Source: Ferruginibacter sp. (GTDB lineage Bacteria; Bacteroidota; Bacteroidia; Chitinophagales; Chitinophagaceae). From it: DNA of 64,000 nucleotides. The stretch covers positions 1 to 64,000 of the forward strand of contig NZ_JAQBNR010000073.1 of assembly GCF_028288465.1 (NCBI RefSeq), read 5' to 3'. Positions 45,353 through 54,498 of the stretch are shown one piece after another; position 1 is the stretch's first letter, and each line of letters begins with the position of its first letter. A program made the position numbers and the translations under genes. The notes under the pieces are model-generated. The model had not been told where the DNA came from. It searched no databases and saw only the letters and a list, made by a program, of their open reading frames with translations.

Positions 45353-47756
45353 CATATTGCCTTTGTATGGCGTAGAACATAGGTCCATCTTGTCGAAGAT
45401 GGGCGACATTACTGTGGGCTTTAAAGTAGAATTGCCGGAGTTATTTACCATGAGCAATGACGAGTATGAAGCTTTTCATCATGCATGGATAAAAGCAATT
45501 AAGGTACTGCCGGTAAATGCACTACTTCATAAGCAAGATTGGTTTACAGAAACAAAATACAAAGCTGATTTTTCAAACGATGATACCAGTTTTTTAACCA
45601 GGAGCAGTGAACGTTTTTTTAATGAGAGGCCTTATCTTAATCATGAATGCTTTATATTTTTGACTAAGAAGCCCTATAACAGAAAGGCCTCGTCTTCCGT
45701 TTTTTCAAGTTTGCTAAGAAAAACAATAGTACCTGAAGAAACATTGCAGCCAAAGCACTTTCATGACTTCTTAAACCATGTCGGGCAATTTGAAAAAATA
45801 TTATCTGACAGTGGATTTATCTCATTAAAAAGATTGAATGATGCAGAGTTGATTAATGTAGTAATTCAGTATCTCAACCTGCAAACCGACGGTGAAGTGA
45901 TTCGTGATATTGAATTTAAACCAGAATGGATGATCGGCGAAAACCATTGCCAGTTGTACACAATGGCCGATGCAGAATTTGTACCCGGCTTATGCGGTTC
46001 AAGAATCAACTACGACAAGTATTCAACTGACAAGACAAAGTTCAGCGTTGGCTTTGCTTCACCCATTGGTCAGTTGCTTTCCTGCAATCATATTTACAAC
46101 CAATATGTATTTATCGAGGACGTTCAAAAAACCATGCAAAAGCTGGAAGGAAAAAGATTGAGGCTTCAATCCCTATCAGCATATAGCAGGGAAAATGCCA
46201 TTGCAAAAGATGCTACAGATAATTTTCTGAATGAAGCAATAGCTGAACAGCGGCTTACGGTTAAAGCACATTTTAATTTATTAGCCTGGACAGATAACAG
46301 GGAGGATTTGAAAAATATCAGGAACCTCTGTTCTTCGGCGCTTACACAAATGGATGCTACTCCAAAATTAGAAACTGAGGGATCTGCACAAATTTATTGG
46401 GCTGGTATTCCGGGTAACGCTGCCGACTTTCCGATGAATGATACTTTTGATTCCTTCTCTCCACAAGCATGTTGCTTTTTTAATTTGGAAACAAACTATC
46501 GTTCCTCGGTAAGTCCTATTGGCATACGGCTGGGTGATCGTTTGAGCGGCAGGCCAGTACATGTCGATATTTCTGACGAGCCAATGGATAAGGGAATCTG
46601 TACGAATCGCAATAAATTTATCCTCGGTCCTTCTGGCTCCGGCAAGTCCTTTTTCACCAACCATATGGTGAGGAGCTACTATGAAAAAGGCACACATATT
46701 GTGCTGGTTGACGTAGGCCATTCCTACAAAGGGTTGTGTGATATGGTGAATGGCTACTATTTTACGTATTCCGAAACCAATCCGATAAAGTTCAACCCGT
46801 TTTATATTGGTGAAGCTGATATACTGGATACAGAGAAAAAGGAAAGCATCAAAACCCTATTGCTTGCCCTTTGGAAGAAAGACAATGAAACCTTTAACCG
46901 AAGTGAATATGTTGCCCTTTCAAATGCCTTACAACTGTATTTCGATAAAGTGAGTGTAAACAAAAATTTGTTTCCCTGCTTTGACAGCTTTTATGAATTT
47001 TTAAAGGATGAGTTTGTTGAAGTGTTGAAAGGCGATAATGTAAAGGATAAGGATTTTGACGTTTCAAATTTCCTGTACGTGCTGAGGCCTTATTATAAAG
47101 GTGGCGAATTCGATTACCTCTTGAATGCAAGAGAAAACTTGGATTTGTTACAGCAACGCTTTATTGTATTTGAATTGGACAATATCAAAGATCATCCAAT
47201 ACTATTTCCGGTGGTAACAATTATCATCATGGAAGTGTTCATCAGTAAAATGAGAAAGCTGAAAGGAATACGTAAAATGATCTTGATTGAGGAGGCATGG
47301 AAAGCAATTGCAAAAGAAGGAATGGCTGAATACATCAAGTACTTATTTAAAACAGTACGAAAGTTCTTTGGTGAGGCCATTGTCGTAACCCAGGAAGTGG
47401 AAGATATAATTTCCTCACCAGTGGTAAAACAGGCAATCATCAACAATAGTGATTGCAAGATCTTATTAGACCAAAGTAAGTATCAGAATAAGTTTGACCA
47501 GATACAGGAATTGTTAGGATTGACAGATAAGGAAAAGGCGTTGGTATTGTCTATTAATAAAGCCAATGACCCAACAAAAAAGTACAAAGAGGTATTTATT
47601 TCGCTTGGTGGCGTATTAAGTAAAGTGTACAGGACAGAAGTATCGCCGCAAGAATATTTGGCTTACACAACAGAGGAAAAAGAAAAAGTGAAAGTGCAGG
47701 CTGCCGCCCAGAAGTTTGGCAGTATTGAAAAAGGAATCGCATCGTTAACAACATAA
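45336..47756 (+). CDS. traG: TraG-family conjugation ATPase (VirB4-like)
   Basis: 806 residues starting at GTG 45336 and overlapping traF by 17 bases. VirB4-like ATPase that powers the type IV secretion channel. Walker A GPSGSGKSFF (~430), Walker B IRKMILIEEAWKAIA, and a C-terminal ITGEVEDIISSPVVK-like segment VTQEVEDIISSPVVKQAII. N-terminal ~400 residues are the usual channel-interacting domain. Complete and undamaged. Confidence 0.92.
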   Translation: MKNLFDILPLYGVEHRSILSKMGDITVGFKVELPELFTMSNDEYEAFHHAWIKAIKVLPVNALLHKQDWFTETKYKADFSNDDTSFLTRSSERFFNERPYLNHECFIFLTKKPYNRKASSSVFSSLLRKTIVPEETLQPKHFHDFLNHVGQFEKILSDSGFISLKRLNDAELINVVIQYLNLQTDGEVIRDIEFKPEWMIGENHCQLYTMADAEFVPGLCGSRINYDKYSTDKTKFSVGFASPIGQLLSCNHIYNQYVFIEDVQKTMQKLEGKRLRLQSLSAYSRENAIAKDATDNFLNEAIAEQRLTVKAHFNLLAWTDNREDLKNIRNLCSSALTQMDATPKLETEGSAQIYWAGIPGNAADFPMNDTFDSFSPQACCFFNLETNYRSSVSPIGIRLGDRLSGRPVHVDISDEPMDKGICTNRNKFILGPSGSGKSFFTNHMVRSYYEKGTHIVLVDVGHSYKGLCDMVNGYYFTYSETNPIKFNPFYIGEADILDTEKKESIKTLLLALWKKDNETFNRSEYVALSNALQLYFDKVSVNKNLFPCFDSFYEFLKDEFVEVLKGDNVKDKDFDVSNFLYVLRPYYKGGEFDYLLNARENLDLLQQRFIVFELDNIKDHPILFPVVTIIIMEVFISKMRKLKGIRKMILIEEAWKAIAKEGMAEYIKYLFKTVRKFFGEAIVVTQEVEDIISSPVVKQAIINNSDCKILLDQSKYQNKFDQIQELLGLTDKEKALVLSINKANDPTKKYKEVFISLGGVLSKVYRTEVSPQEYLAYTTEEKEKVKVQAAAQKFGSIEKGIASLTT

Positions 47757-47766
47757 AACACACGTT

Positions 47767-48135
47767 ATGAAATATCTCTTTTTGAGCGTTTTGATCTTTG
47801 CCTTTGGCTGTAATAGCAAAACTGAAGAATCTCAACTCGATGGCGTTTTTACAACGGCGTATGAAAACGAATTTAGCAAGGGCGATGATACATTGATAGT
47901 AAGAAAGGCAAATTCAGGGGAGGGTATTTATCAGATTGCAAGACATATCGGCGTAGTCAAAGTGTTGGATGGGAAAGAGTTTCCTAAAGAAGTAATCTCG
48001 GAAACCTGGACTTTGGAGTATGATCCTAACAAGCAAACACTGTTCGATTTAAAGAAGGGAAAAACGGTAATCTGGAACAGTGGAAAACTTACACTCCAAC
48101 TAGGAAACAGGGAGTACAAGAAAGTTAGCAAGTAG
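47767..48135 (+). CDS. small lipoprotein in tra operon
   Basis: 122 residues; lipobox FAFGC at residues ~11-15, then a small beta-rich domain (DTLIVRKANSGEGIYQIAR, TWTLEYDPNKQTLFDLKKG). Lies 10 bases after traG. Possibly a channel accessory or pilotin-type protein; no family recognised. Confidence 0.65.
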   Translation: MKYLFLSVLIFAFGCNSKTEESQLDGVFTTAYENEFSKGDDTLIVRKANSGEGIYQIARHIGVVKVLDGKEFPKEVISETWTLEYDPNKQTLFDLKKGKTVIWNSGKLTLQLGNREYKKVSK

Positions 48136-48176
48136 TATAGAAGATAAAAATAATTGTGAACTAGAAATCGTGTGGT

Positions 48177-48854
48177 ATGAAAAAGTTATTTACCGTGGCC
48201 GGTATCATCTTGTGCTTTATTGTTGCTCCAATGCAACAAATTCAAGCCCAGATTCCCATTTTGGAAATTATTAAAGCGGGTGTAAAAAAAGTAATCAAAG
48301 CGATTGATTTAAAAATTCAACGTTTACAAAATAAAACGATTTGGCTACAGAATGCCCAAAAGACATTGGAAAATGAAATGTCCAAACTCAAACTAAAAGA
48401 AATTGAGGATTGGGCGGATAAGCAAAAACAACTGTATGCCAAATATTTTGATGAATTATCAAAAGTGAAAAGTGCGATTGGTACCTACCAGGCTTTGAAA
48501 GACATTATTAGTAAACAGCGCCAGATCGTAAAAGAATATTCCAGGGCTTATAATCTTTCTAAGCAGGATAAGAATTTTTCAGCGCAGGAAATTGAGTACA
48601 TGGGACAGGTCTATTCCGGCATCCTGGAAGAAAGTCTGAAAAATATTGAACAGGTACAAATAGTTGTAACGGCATTTGCAACTCAAATGACGGACGAAAA
48701 GCGATTATATATTATCCATACGGCTTCGGATAACATTGATCGCAACCTGGGCGACTTACGCCAATTTAACCAACAAAATATCAGGATAAGTTTACAGCGT
48801 TCCAAAGAGAAGCATGATGTTGATGTAGTGAAGAAACTCTATGGAATAGAGTAG
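48177..48854 (+). CDS. TraI-like secreted conjugation protein
   Basis: 225 residues, signal peptide ending IQAQ. Predicted all-alpha: IKAIDLKIQRLQNKTIWLQ, EDWADKQKQLYAKYFDEL, SRAYNLSKQDKNFSAQEI and VVTAFATQMTDEKRLYII. It is like the TraI/DUF4141 proteins (no relaxase) of Bacteroides elements. The gene is the first of three related ones (next two below). Confidence 0.75.
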   Translation: MKKLFTVAGIILCFIVAPMQQIQAQIPILEIIKAGVKKVIKAIDLKIQRLQNKTIWLQNAQKTLENEMSKLKLKEIEDWADKQKQLYAKYFDELSKVKSAIGTYQALKDIISKQRQIVKEYSRAYNLSKQDKNFSAQEIEYMGQVYSGILEESLKNIEQVQIVVTAFATQMTDEKRLYIIHTASDNIDRNLGDLRQFNQQNIRISLQRSKEKHDVDVVKKLYGIE

Positions 48855-48886
48855 TAATTATTTGTGTGAAAGTGAAAATGTGAAGT

Positions 48887-49528
48887 ATGAAAACAATAAT
48901 TGCGATAGCAATGCTGCTGTCATTAACAAAACCTGTGTCTGCCCAAACCTTTGCTGAATGGTTCAGGCAAAAATCAACACAGAAAAAATACTTGATTCAG
49001 CAAATGGCTGCATTGCAAGTTTATATGGGGTATGTGTCAAAAGGATATTCGATCGCAAAGAATGGTCTTAACACCATCCAGAATATCAAGCATGGAGATT
49101 TTGACCTGCACAAGAACTATTTTAGTTCCTTAACATCTGTAAATCCAACAATAAAGCGATATATCAGGGTAGCAGACATTATTTCGCTCGAAATAAATAT
49201 TATCAGGCAAACTGCATCCGTTATCCGGTATTGCAGGCAATCAAATCAACTCACGATTTCGGAATTGACCTATTTCCAAAATGTTTTCGATCAACTGTTA
49301 AGTGATTGTTCCAAATCACTCGATAAACTTTTTGCAGTTATTACAGATGGAAGCCGCACGATGAAAGATGACGAGCGAATCGAAGCTATTGATAAAATTT
49401 ATGATGATATGGTTGATAAGCAATTGTTCTGCAGATCGTTTGGAAATACAACAAAAGGTCTGTGCATACAACGAATGAATGAACAAAATGCAATTCTATT
49501 CTCAAAGAAATTAAATAACGTAAAATGA
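48887..49528 (+). CDS. TraI-like secreted protein, paralogue 2
   Basis: 213 residues, signal peptide ending VSAQ. Shares with the next gene YMGYVSKGYSIAKNGLNTI, KHGDFDLHKNYFSSL, VNPTIKRYIRVADII and DDERIEAIDKIYDDM. Overlaps it by 4 bases (ATGA). Helical; often labelled TerB-like in annotations, but tellurite function is not implied. Confidence 0.75.
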   Translation: MKTIIAIAMLLSLTKPVSAQTFAEWFRQKSTQKKYLIQQMAALQVYMGYVSKGYSIAKNGLNTIQNIKHGDFDLHKNYFSSLTSVNPTIKRYIRVADIISLEINIIRQTASVIRYCRQSNQLTISELTYFQNVFDQLLSDCSKSLDKLFAVITDGSRTMKDDERIEAIDKIYDDMVDKQLFCRSFGNTTKGLCIQRMNEQNAILFSKKLNNVK

Positions 49529-50151
49529 AAAGCTTACTTATCTTATTACTGCTGACTGCCCAAATTCCCAGTAATGTACTCTATGCACAGTCAACCGAAG
49601 CGCAACAACTACTTCTTAACGTAGAAAAATTAGCCCAGCTTAAAAAGATTCTCAGCCACATGAAAAAAGGTTATGAGATCGTAAGCACGGGCTACAATAC
49701 CATCAAGGACATTTCCAAAGGAAATTTCAGCCTGCACAATGCATTTTTAAATGCATTGTTACAGGTAAGTCCAACAGTGAGAAAGTACAAACGGGTTGCA
49801 GATATTATAACCTGCCAGTCCCAGATAGTTAAGGAATACCGATCTGCATTTAATCGTTTCAAATCCACCAACCTGTTTAATTCTTCTGAAATAACATACA
49901 TGGAGGATGTTTATAAAAATCTCTTTAATAAAAGTCTTCAGAATCTTGATGAATTGGGCATCGTAATCACAGCCGGGAAGTTAAGAATGAGTGATGATGA
50001 AAGAATCGCTGCCATCGATAGAATTTATGAAGACATTTCTGACAAGCTGGTTTTCTTGAGAGGCTTTAATAACGAAAGCTCTGTGCTGGCAATTCAAAGA
50101 GGAAGAGAATTGGTTGACACAAAGTTGTCAGAAAAGTTGAATGGCCTTTAG
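49525..50151 (+). CDS. TraI-like secreted protein, paralogue 3
   Basis: 208 residues, signal peptide ending LYAQ. Motifs GYEIVSTGYNTIKDI, KGNFSLHNAFLNALLQV, SPTVRKYKRVADII and DDERIAAIDRIYEDI match the previous gene at the same positions. Tandem duplication of a single transfer-pore accessory gene. Confidence 0.75.
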   Translation: MKSLLILLLLTAQIPSNVLYAQSTEAQQLLLNVEKLAQLKKILSHMKKGYEIVSTGYNTIKDISKGNFSLHNAFLNALLQVSPTVRKYKRVADIITCQSQIVKEYRSAFNRFKSTNLFNSSEITYMEDVYKNLFNKSLQNLDELGIVITAGKLRMSDDERIAAIDRIYEDISDKLVFLRGFNNESSVLAIQRGRELVDTKLSEKLNGL

Positions 50152-50171
50152 TTTTTGAATCGATTAAAAAT

Positions 50172-51392
50172 GTGTGTATGAAAAAGTGCGTAAGAGTAAT
50201 CGCTTTAGTTGCAGTAGCATTAGTGCCTAAATTATTATTTGCACAAAATGGCGGTTTTGCAGATGAAGTTAAAAGCCTGCATACGGTTTTGGAGCAACTA
50301 TATACAGAAATGTTGCCGCTGTGCAGCAAGTTGATCGGTGTAGGCCGTGGTATTGCCGGCTTTGCGGCCACCTGGTATATAGCAAGCAGAGTTTGGCGGC
50401 ATATCGCCAATGCTGAACCCATTGATTTTTACCCGCTGTTCCGCCCATTTGTTTTGGGCTTTGCTGTTATTATTTTCCCGTCTGTAATTGCCATGATTAA
50501 TGGAGTAATGAACCCAACTGTTACTGGTACTGCAGCGATGGTGGATAATTCTAATAAGGCCATAGCTGTGTTACTTCAGAAGAAAGAAGAAGCTATTAAG
50601 AAAACTGACGTTTGGAAAATGTTTGTGGGCGAAACTGGAAGCGGTGATAGGGATAAATGGTATAAATACACTCATGTTGGTACAGACCCATCGGATGAAG
50701 GATTTTTTGAGGGGATCGGCAATGACATCAAGTTTGCCATGGCAAAAGCCTCCTATAATTTCAGAAATTCTATTAAACAATGGATGAGTGAAGTTTTGCG
50801 GGTGCTGTTTGAAGCCGCTTCGCTCTGCATAAATACCATAAGGACATTTTATTTGATTGTCATCGCCATTCTCGGACCACTTGTTTTTGGAATAGCCGTC
50901 TTTGATGGATTCCAGCATACACTGACGGTTTGGATAGCCCGTTACATCAATATATTTCTTTGGCTACCGGTGGCCAATATCTTCGGCAGTATCATCGGCA
51001 AAATTCAGGAGAATATGTTGAAGGTTGATATTGCCCAGGTAAAAGATTACGGAGACAGCTTCTTTTCTCCAACGGATACAGCTTATCTCATTTTCATGAT
51101 CATTGGAATCGTTGGATACTTTACTGTACCAAGTGTAGCCAACTATATCGTTCATGCAGGTGGTGGAAATACATTACTGTATAAAGTCACAAGTCTTACA
51201 TCAAGTAGCTCACGGAGTATTGTGAATTCTGCATCATCCGGTGCAGGCATGGTTGCTGATGCTTTCGGCAATGCAAAATCAAACATGAGCGGCAGTGTAG
51301 CATCAAACAGTGTAAGCGGAGGCTATTTAAAGGAAAATGGAGGTAACAAATCAAATGGTTACATGCAGGATAAATTATCTGGTAAATCTTAA
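50172..51392 (+). CDS. traJ: TraJ conjugation membrane protein
   Basis: 406 residues, signal-like KKCVRVIALVAVALVPKLLFAQ. About six helices, including YPLFRPFVLGFAVIIFPSVIAMI, IVIAILGPLVFGIAVF and SYFTVPSVANYIVHAGGGN-like YFTVPSVANYIVHAGGGN. VirB6/TraJ-like polytopic channel protein. A Ser-rich C-terminal tail follows. In CTnDOT-like operons it comes directly after TraI, as here. Confidence 0.85.
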   Translation: MCMKKCVRVIALVAVALVPKLLFAQNGGFADEVKSLHTVLEQLYTEMLPLCSKLIGVGRGIAGFAATWYIASRVWRHIANAEPIDFYPLFRPFVLGFAVIIFPSVIAMINGVMNPTVTGTAAMVDNSNKAIAVLLQKKEEAIKKTDVWKMFVGETGSGDRDKWYKYTHVGTDPSDEGFFEGIGNDIKFAMAKASYNFRNSIKQWMSEVLRVLFEAASLCINTIRTFYLIVIAILGPLVFGIAVFDGFQHTLTVWIARYINIFLWLPVANIFGSIIGKIQENMLKVDIAQVKDYGDSFFSPTDTAYLIFMIIGIVGYFTVPSVANYIVHAGGGNTLLYKVTSLTSSSSRSIVNSASSGAGMVADAFGNAKSNMSGSVASNSVSGGYLKENGGNKSNGYMQDKLSGKS

Positions 51393-51395
51393 GCT

Positions 51396-52013
51396 ATGTT
51401 CAAACAAACAAAAAATATCGATACCTCATTCAGGCATATAAAGTTCTTTACTTTATTACTAGTGCTTGGGTGCTTTATCCTTTGTGGATTTGTATTGTAT
51501 AAAAGTTATGAGTTATCTGCAAAGGTTCAGGACAGGATTTATATTCTTTCGGGGGATAAAGCGATGGAGGCTTTTGCATCAAAAAGGAAAGACAATATTG
51601 AAGTAGAAGCCCGAAGTCATGTTACCATGTTTCATACAGATTTCTTTACCCTTGACCCCGACGAAAAAGTGATTGAATCGAATATCAAGAAGGCTCTGTA
51701 CCTGGCTGATGGCTCAGCTAAACGACAGTATGATAATCTTAAAGAGACTTCTTACTATTCGGGTATTATCTCCGGCAATATTAGCCAGCAAATTTCTGTA
51801 GATAGTATTTCATTAAGCATGAATGCAGAACCGTATTTATTTCATTGCTACGCTACAATTAAAATCATCAGGCCCAATAGCATCGTTACACGCAATTTAA
51901 TAACACAAGGCTATTTAAGAAACATTTCCCGTTCTGACCATAATCCTCACGGATTCTTAATCGAAAGATGGGAGACCATTGAAAACAGGGATATTAAAAC
52001 AGAAACAAGATGA
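51396..52013 (+). CDS. traK: TraK conjugation protein (VirB8/9-like)
   Basis: 205 residues with one N-terminal helix (FFTLLLVLGCFILCGFVLY) and a periplasmic domain of VirB8 type (TMFHTDFFTLDPDEKVIESN, KKALYLADGSAKRQYDNL, HCYATIKIIRPNSIVTRN). It overlaps the next gene by 4 bases. Confidence 0.85.
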   Translation: MFKQTKNIDTSFRHIKFFTLLLVLGCFILCGFVLYKSYELSAKVQDRIYILSGDKAMEAFASKRKDNIEVEARSHVTMFHTDFFTLDPDEKVIESNIKKALYLADGSAKRQYDNLKETSYYSGIISGNISQQISVDSISLSMNAEPYLFHCYATIKIIRPNSIVTRNLITQGYLRNISRSDHNPHGFLIERWETIENRDIKTETR

Positions 52014-52462
52014 AACTCTTGAATAAACAAATTAGCAAGGAAGAGATAACGGATAAAGCTGCCAGTGGCATAGCGAAAGGTATTTTAAAATCTCAAAATG
52101 GTTTTGCTAACTATATGCAGTCGTTATCAAAAAACTGGAAGGGCAAACAGCAATGGATCTTTTTGTATATCGTGTGCTTGAGTTTTGGGGGATTTAGCAT
52201 TGTCGCTATTGTCAATCCCTTTAGAGCTAAGGACACTAACAGCAGCCTGATTCCAAAGCCCATTGCTGTTCCAAGAAGTATCCATCGACAAAGAAATGGT
52301 TTTGCAATTACAGAAAACGAGTTTCAGCAAGTGCAGGAGTATAAAGCAAAGCATCCAAACCTGCAGAAAGAACGGCCAGGCCTTTTTGATAGTTTAAGCA
52401 TGATTGAAGAAGTCTATTATTCACAAAAAAAAATAACACAATGGAAAACAAACATTCAGTAA
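52010..52462 (+). CDS. TraL-like protein
   Basis: 150 residues, one helix (WIFLYIVCLSFGGFSIVAIV) between a Lys-rich N-terminal segment and a polar tail (EFQQVQEYKAKHPNLQKERPG). Its place between TraK and TraM matches TraL; sequence support is weaker than for its neighbours. Overlaps TraM by 22 bases. Confidence 0.65.
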   Translation: MKLLNKQISKEEITDKAASGIAKGILKSQNGFANYMQSLSKNWKGKQQWIFLYIVCLSFGGFSIVAIVNPFRAKDTNSSLIPKPIAVPRSIHRQRNGFAITENEFQQVQEYKAKHPNLQKERPGLFDSLSMIEEVYYSQKKITQWKTNIQ

Positions 52463-53706
52463 AGTTTTTGAGGCAGCGAAAAATGATGGTGGTATTACCC
52501 TTGTTGGTGCTTCCATTTATCACAATGGCTTTTTGGGCATTGGGAGGCGGTAAGGGAACTGGCAATGATGCCGATAAAAATAAAGTTGCAGGTCTTAATC
52601 TTCAACTGCCCAATGCGAATCTTAAGTCTGATAAAAATGAAGATAAGTTGTCGTTTTATATGGAAGCAGATGCGGATTCTTTGAAACGAGCAGAGCTGCT
52701 TAGAAGTGACCCTTTCTTCAAGGACTCATTGCAGACAAAAGTTTCTTTGATGGATGCTACACAGCATTTAAATAATCCATCAACATCAAGGAATGGGTTA
52801 AACACTTCAGTTTATCAATCCGGAGCCGATGCCAATGAACAAAAGATATATCAAAAGATAAATGAGATCAATAAGCAAATTAATGTTCCGGAAACTACTG
52901 CATCTTCTTTAAACAATATGGGTGCACCTTACCAAAAGAATGAGCAGTTTGCAAACGATGTAGACAGGATGCAGGAGATGATGCAAATGATGGATGAAAA
53001 ACAGGAAACTGACCCGGAAATGCAACAATTAAATGGAACGCTGGATAAAATTTTAGACATCCAGCATCCGCAAAGAGTAAAGGACAAACTGAAAGAAAAA
53101 TCGTTGAAGCAAAAAGAAGTTGTTTTTGCAATTTCAAAAATTCCAACCCAGGATAATATCAGTTTGTTAGATACAATAAAGCATAGATCAACATCGACGG
53201 TAGGCTTCTATGGAACAAGTGAAACTTCCAATCAGTCAAATAATGACCCAGCTGTAGAGGCCGTTGTTCATGCCAACCAAACCCTGGTCAATGGTGCTAT
53301 CATCAAACTTCGCCTGTCTACCGATATCTACATCAACGGCACATTAATTCCAAAGGGAAATTTTGTGTATGGTTCCGCTTCGCTAAATGATGAACGGCTT
53401 GAAATAGAAATCAATTCTATCCGATTTGGCAATTCTCTTTTTCCTGTGAAGCTGGAAGTTTACGATATGGATGGACTACCCGGCATTCATATTCCCGGTG
53501 CCATTACCCGTGACGTTGCCAAACAATCCGCAGACAACAGTTTGCAATTAATGGAACTTTCTTCTGTTGATCCATCATTCAAAGCACAAGCCGCCGCCGC
53601 TGGCATCAGTGCTGCCAAAGGATTGCTAAGCAGAAAAGTAAAGCAGGTAAAAGTACTGGTTAAAGAAGGCTATAGAGTACTCCTTAAAAGCAAGAGCAAT
53701 CAATAA
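52441..53706 (+). CDS. traM: TraM conjugation protein (VirB10-like)
   Basis: 421 residues: one helix (MVVLPLLVLPFITMAFWALG), a long low-complexity periplasmic stalk with Gln/Met-rich MQEMMQMMDEKQE, and a C-terminal beta domain (AVVHANQTLVNGAIIKLRLST, IKINGTLIPKG-like YINGTLIPKGNFVYG). It is the inner-to-outer membrane bridge of the channel. Confidence 0.88.
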   Translation: MENKHSVKFLRQRKMMVVLPLLVLPFITMAFWALGGGKGTGNDADKNKVAGLNLQLPNANLKSDKNEDKLSFYMEADADSLKRAELLRSDPFFKDSLQTKVSLMDATQHLNNPSTSRNGLNTSVYQSGADANEQKIYQKINEINKQINVPETTASSLNNMGAPYQKNEQFANDVDRMQEMMQMMDEKQETDPEMQQLNGTLDKILDIQHPQRVKDKLKEKSLKQKEVVFAISKIPTQDNISLLDTIKHRSTSTVGFYGTSETSNQSNNDPAVEAVVHANQTLVNGAIIKLRLSTDIYINGTLIPKGNFVYGSASLNDERLEIEINSIRFGNSLFPVKLEVYDMDGLPGIHIPGAITRDVAKQSADNSLQLMELSSVDPSFKAQAAAAGISAAKGLLSRKVKQVKVLVKEGYRVLLKSKSNQ

Positions 53707-53733
53707 TATTTTTCAACTATAAAATAAAAACGT

Positions 53734-54498
53734 ATGAAACGATTAGTGTGGTTGGCAATGATGAGTTTGTTTTTCGTTTCTCTTAAAGCACAAACGTCAC
53801 TTTGCATTTCAACTGAAAAAACGACCAGCCTGGTATTTCCGTTTTCGATACTTCATGTAGACCGGGGTACACAGGCAATACTTGCACAGCAGGTAAAAGA
53901 ATCACCAACAATATTGCTTGTGAAAGCAGCAGAAAAGGGTTTTCCTGAAACGAATCTTAGTGTCGTAACAGATGATGGAAGTGTATACTCTTTTGTTGTA
54001 TGCTATGACAACAACCCGTCAACTTGGGTGTATCACCTGCCAACAAACAAGTTTGCGACGTTGGCAACTTATGCAAATGGAATCTTAGACAATCCCAGGA
54101 CAATGCACGGCATCAAAGACGAACAATGGGATATTAAAGCGGTGGTCTCTGGTATTTACATAAAAAATGAAATCATGTATTACCAACTTAACATTACAAA
54201 TAGCAGTCCCGTTGACTATGACATTGATGTTCTCCGCTTTTTTATCCGTGACAAAAAGAAAGGTAAAAGAACCGCCATTCAGGAAACAGATTTAAAGCCG
54301 CTTCATATTTCAGGAAACGTCAACCAGATAAAAGCTAATACTACGTCCTCTATAGTTTTCGCATTGGATAAGTTTACTATTCCGGATGCCAAATATTTAA
54401 CCGTGCAGATTATGGAGAAAAATGGGGGAAGGCATTTGTCCATGAAAGTGAGTAACAAGAAAATCATGCAGGCAATCATCTTACCTGATCTGAAATGA
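53734..54498 (+). CDS. traN: TraN conjugation protein (DUF4138)
   Basis: 254 residues, signal peptide ending LKAQ, then STEKTTSLVFPFSILHVDRG, ILLVKAAEKGFPETNLSVV and YYQLNITNSSPVDYDIDVLRFFIRD, the DUF4138 pattern. VirB9-like outer-membrane core component. It overlaps the next gene by 4 bases. Confidence 0.88.
   Translation: MKRLVWLAMMSLFFVSLKAQTSLCISTEKTTSLVFPFSILHVDRGTQAILAQQVKESPTILLVKAAEKGFPETNLSVVTDDGSVYSFVVCYDNNPSTWVYHLPTNKFATLATYANGILDNPRTMHGIKDEQWDIKAVVSGIYIKNEIMYYQLNITNSSPVDYDIDVLRFFIRDKKKGKRTAIQETDLKPLHISGNVNQIKANTTSSIVFALDKFTIPDAKYLTVQIMEKNGGRHLSMKVSNKKIMQAIILPDLK

Noticed and set aside
48887..50151. Tellurite-resistance role for the TerB-labelled tra proteins
   Set aside because: They have signal peptides, lie in a tra operon and match TraI-like proteins; the TerB label does not fit.
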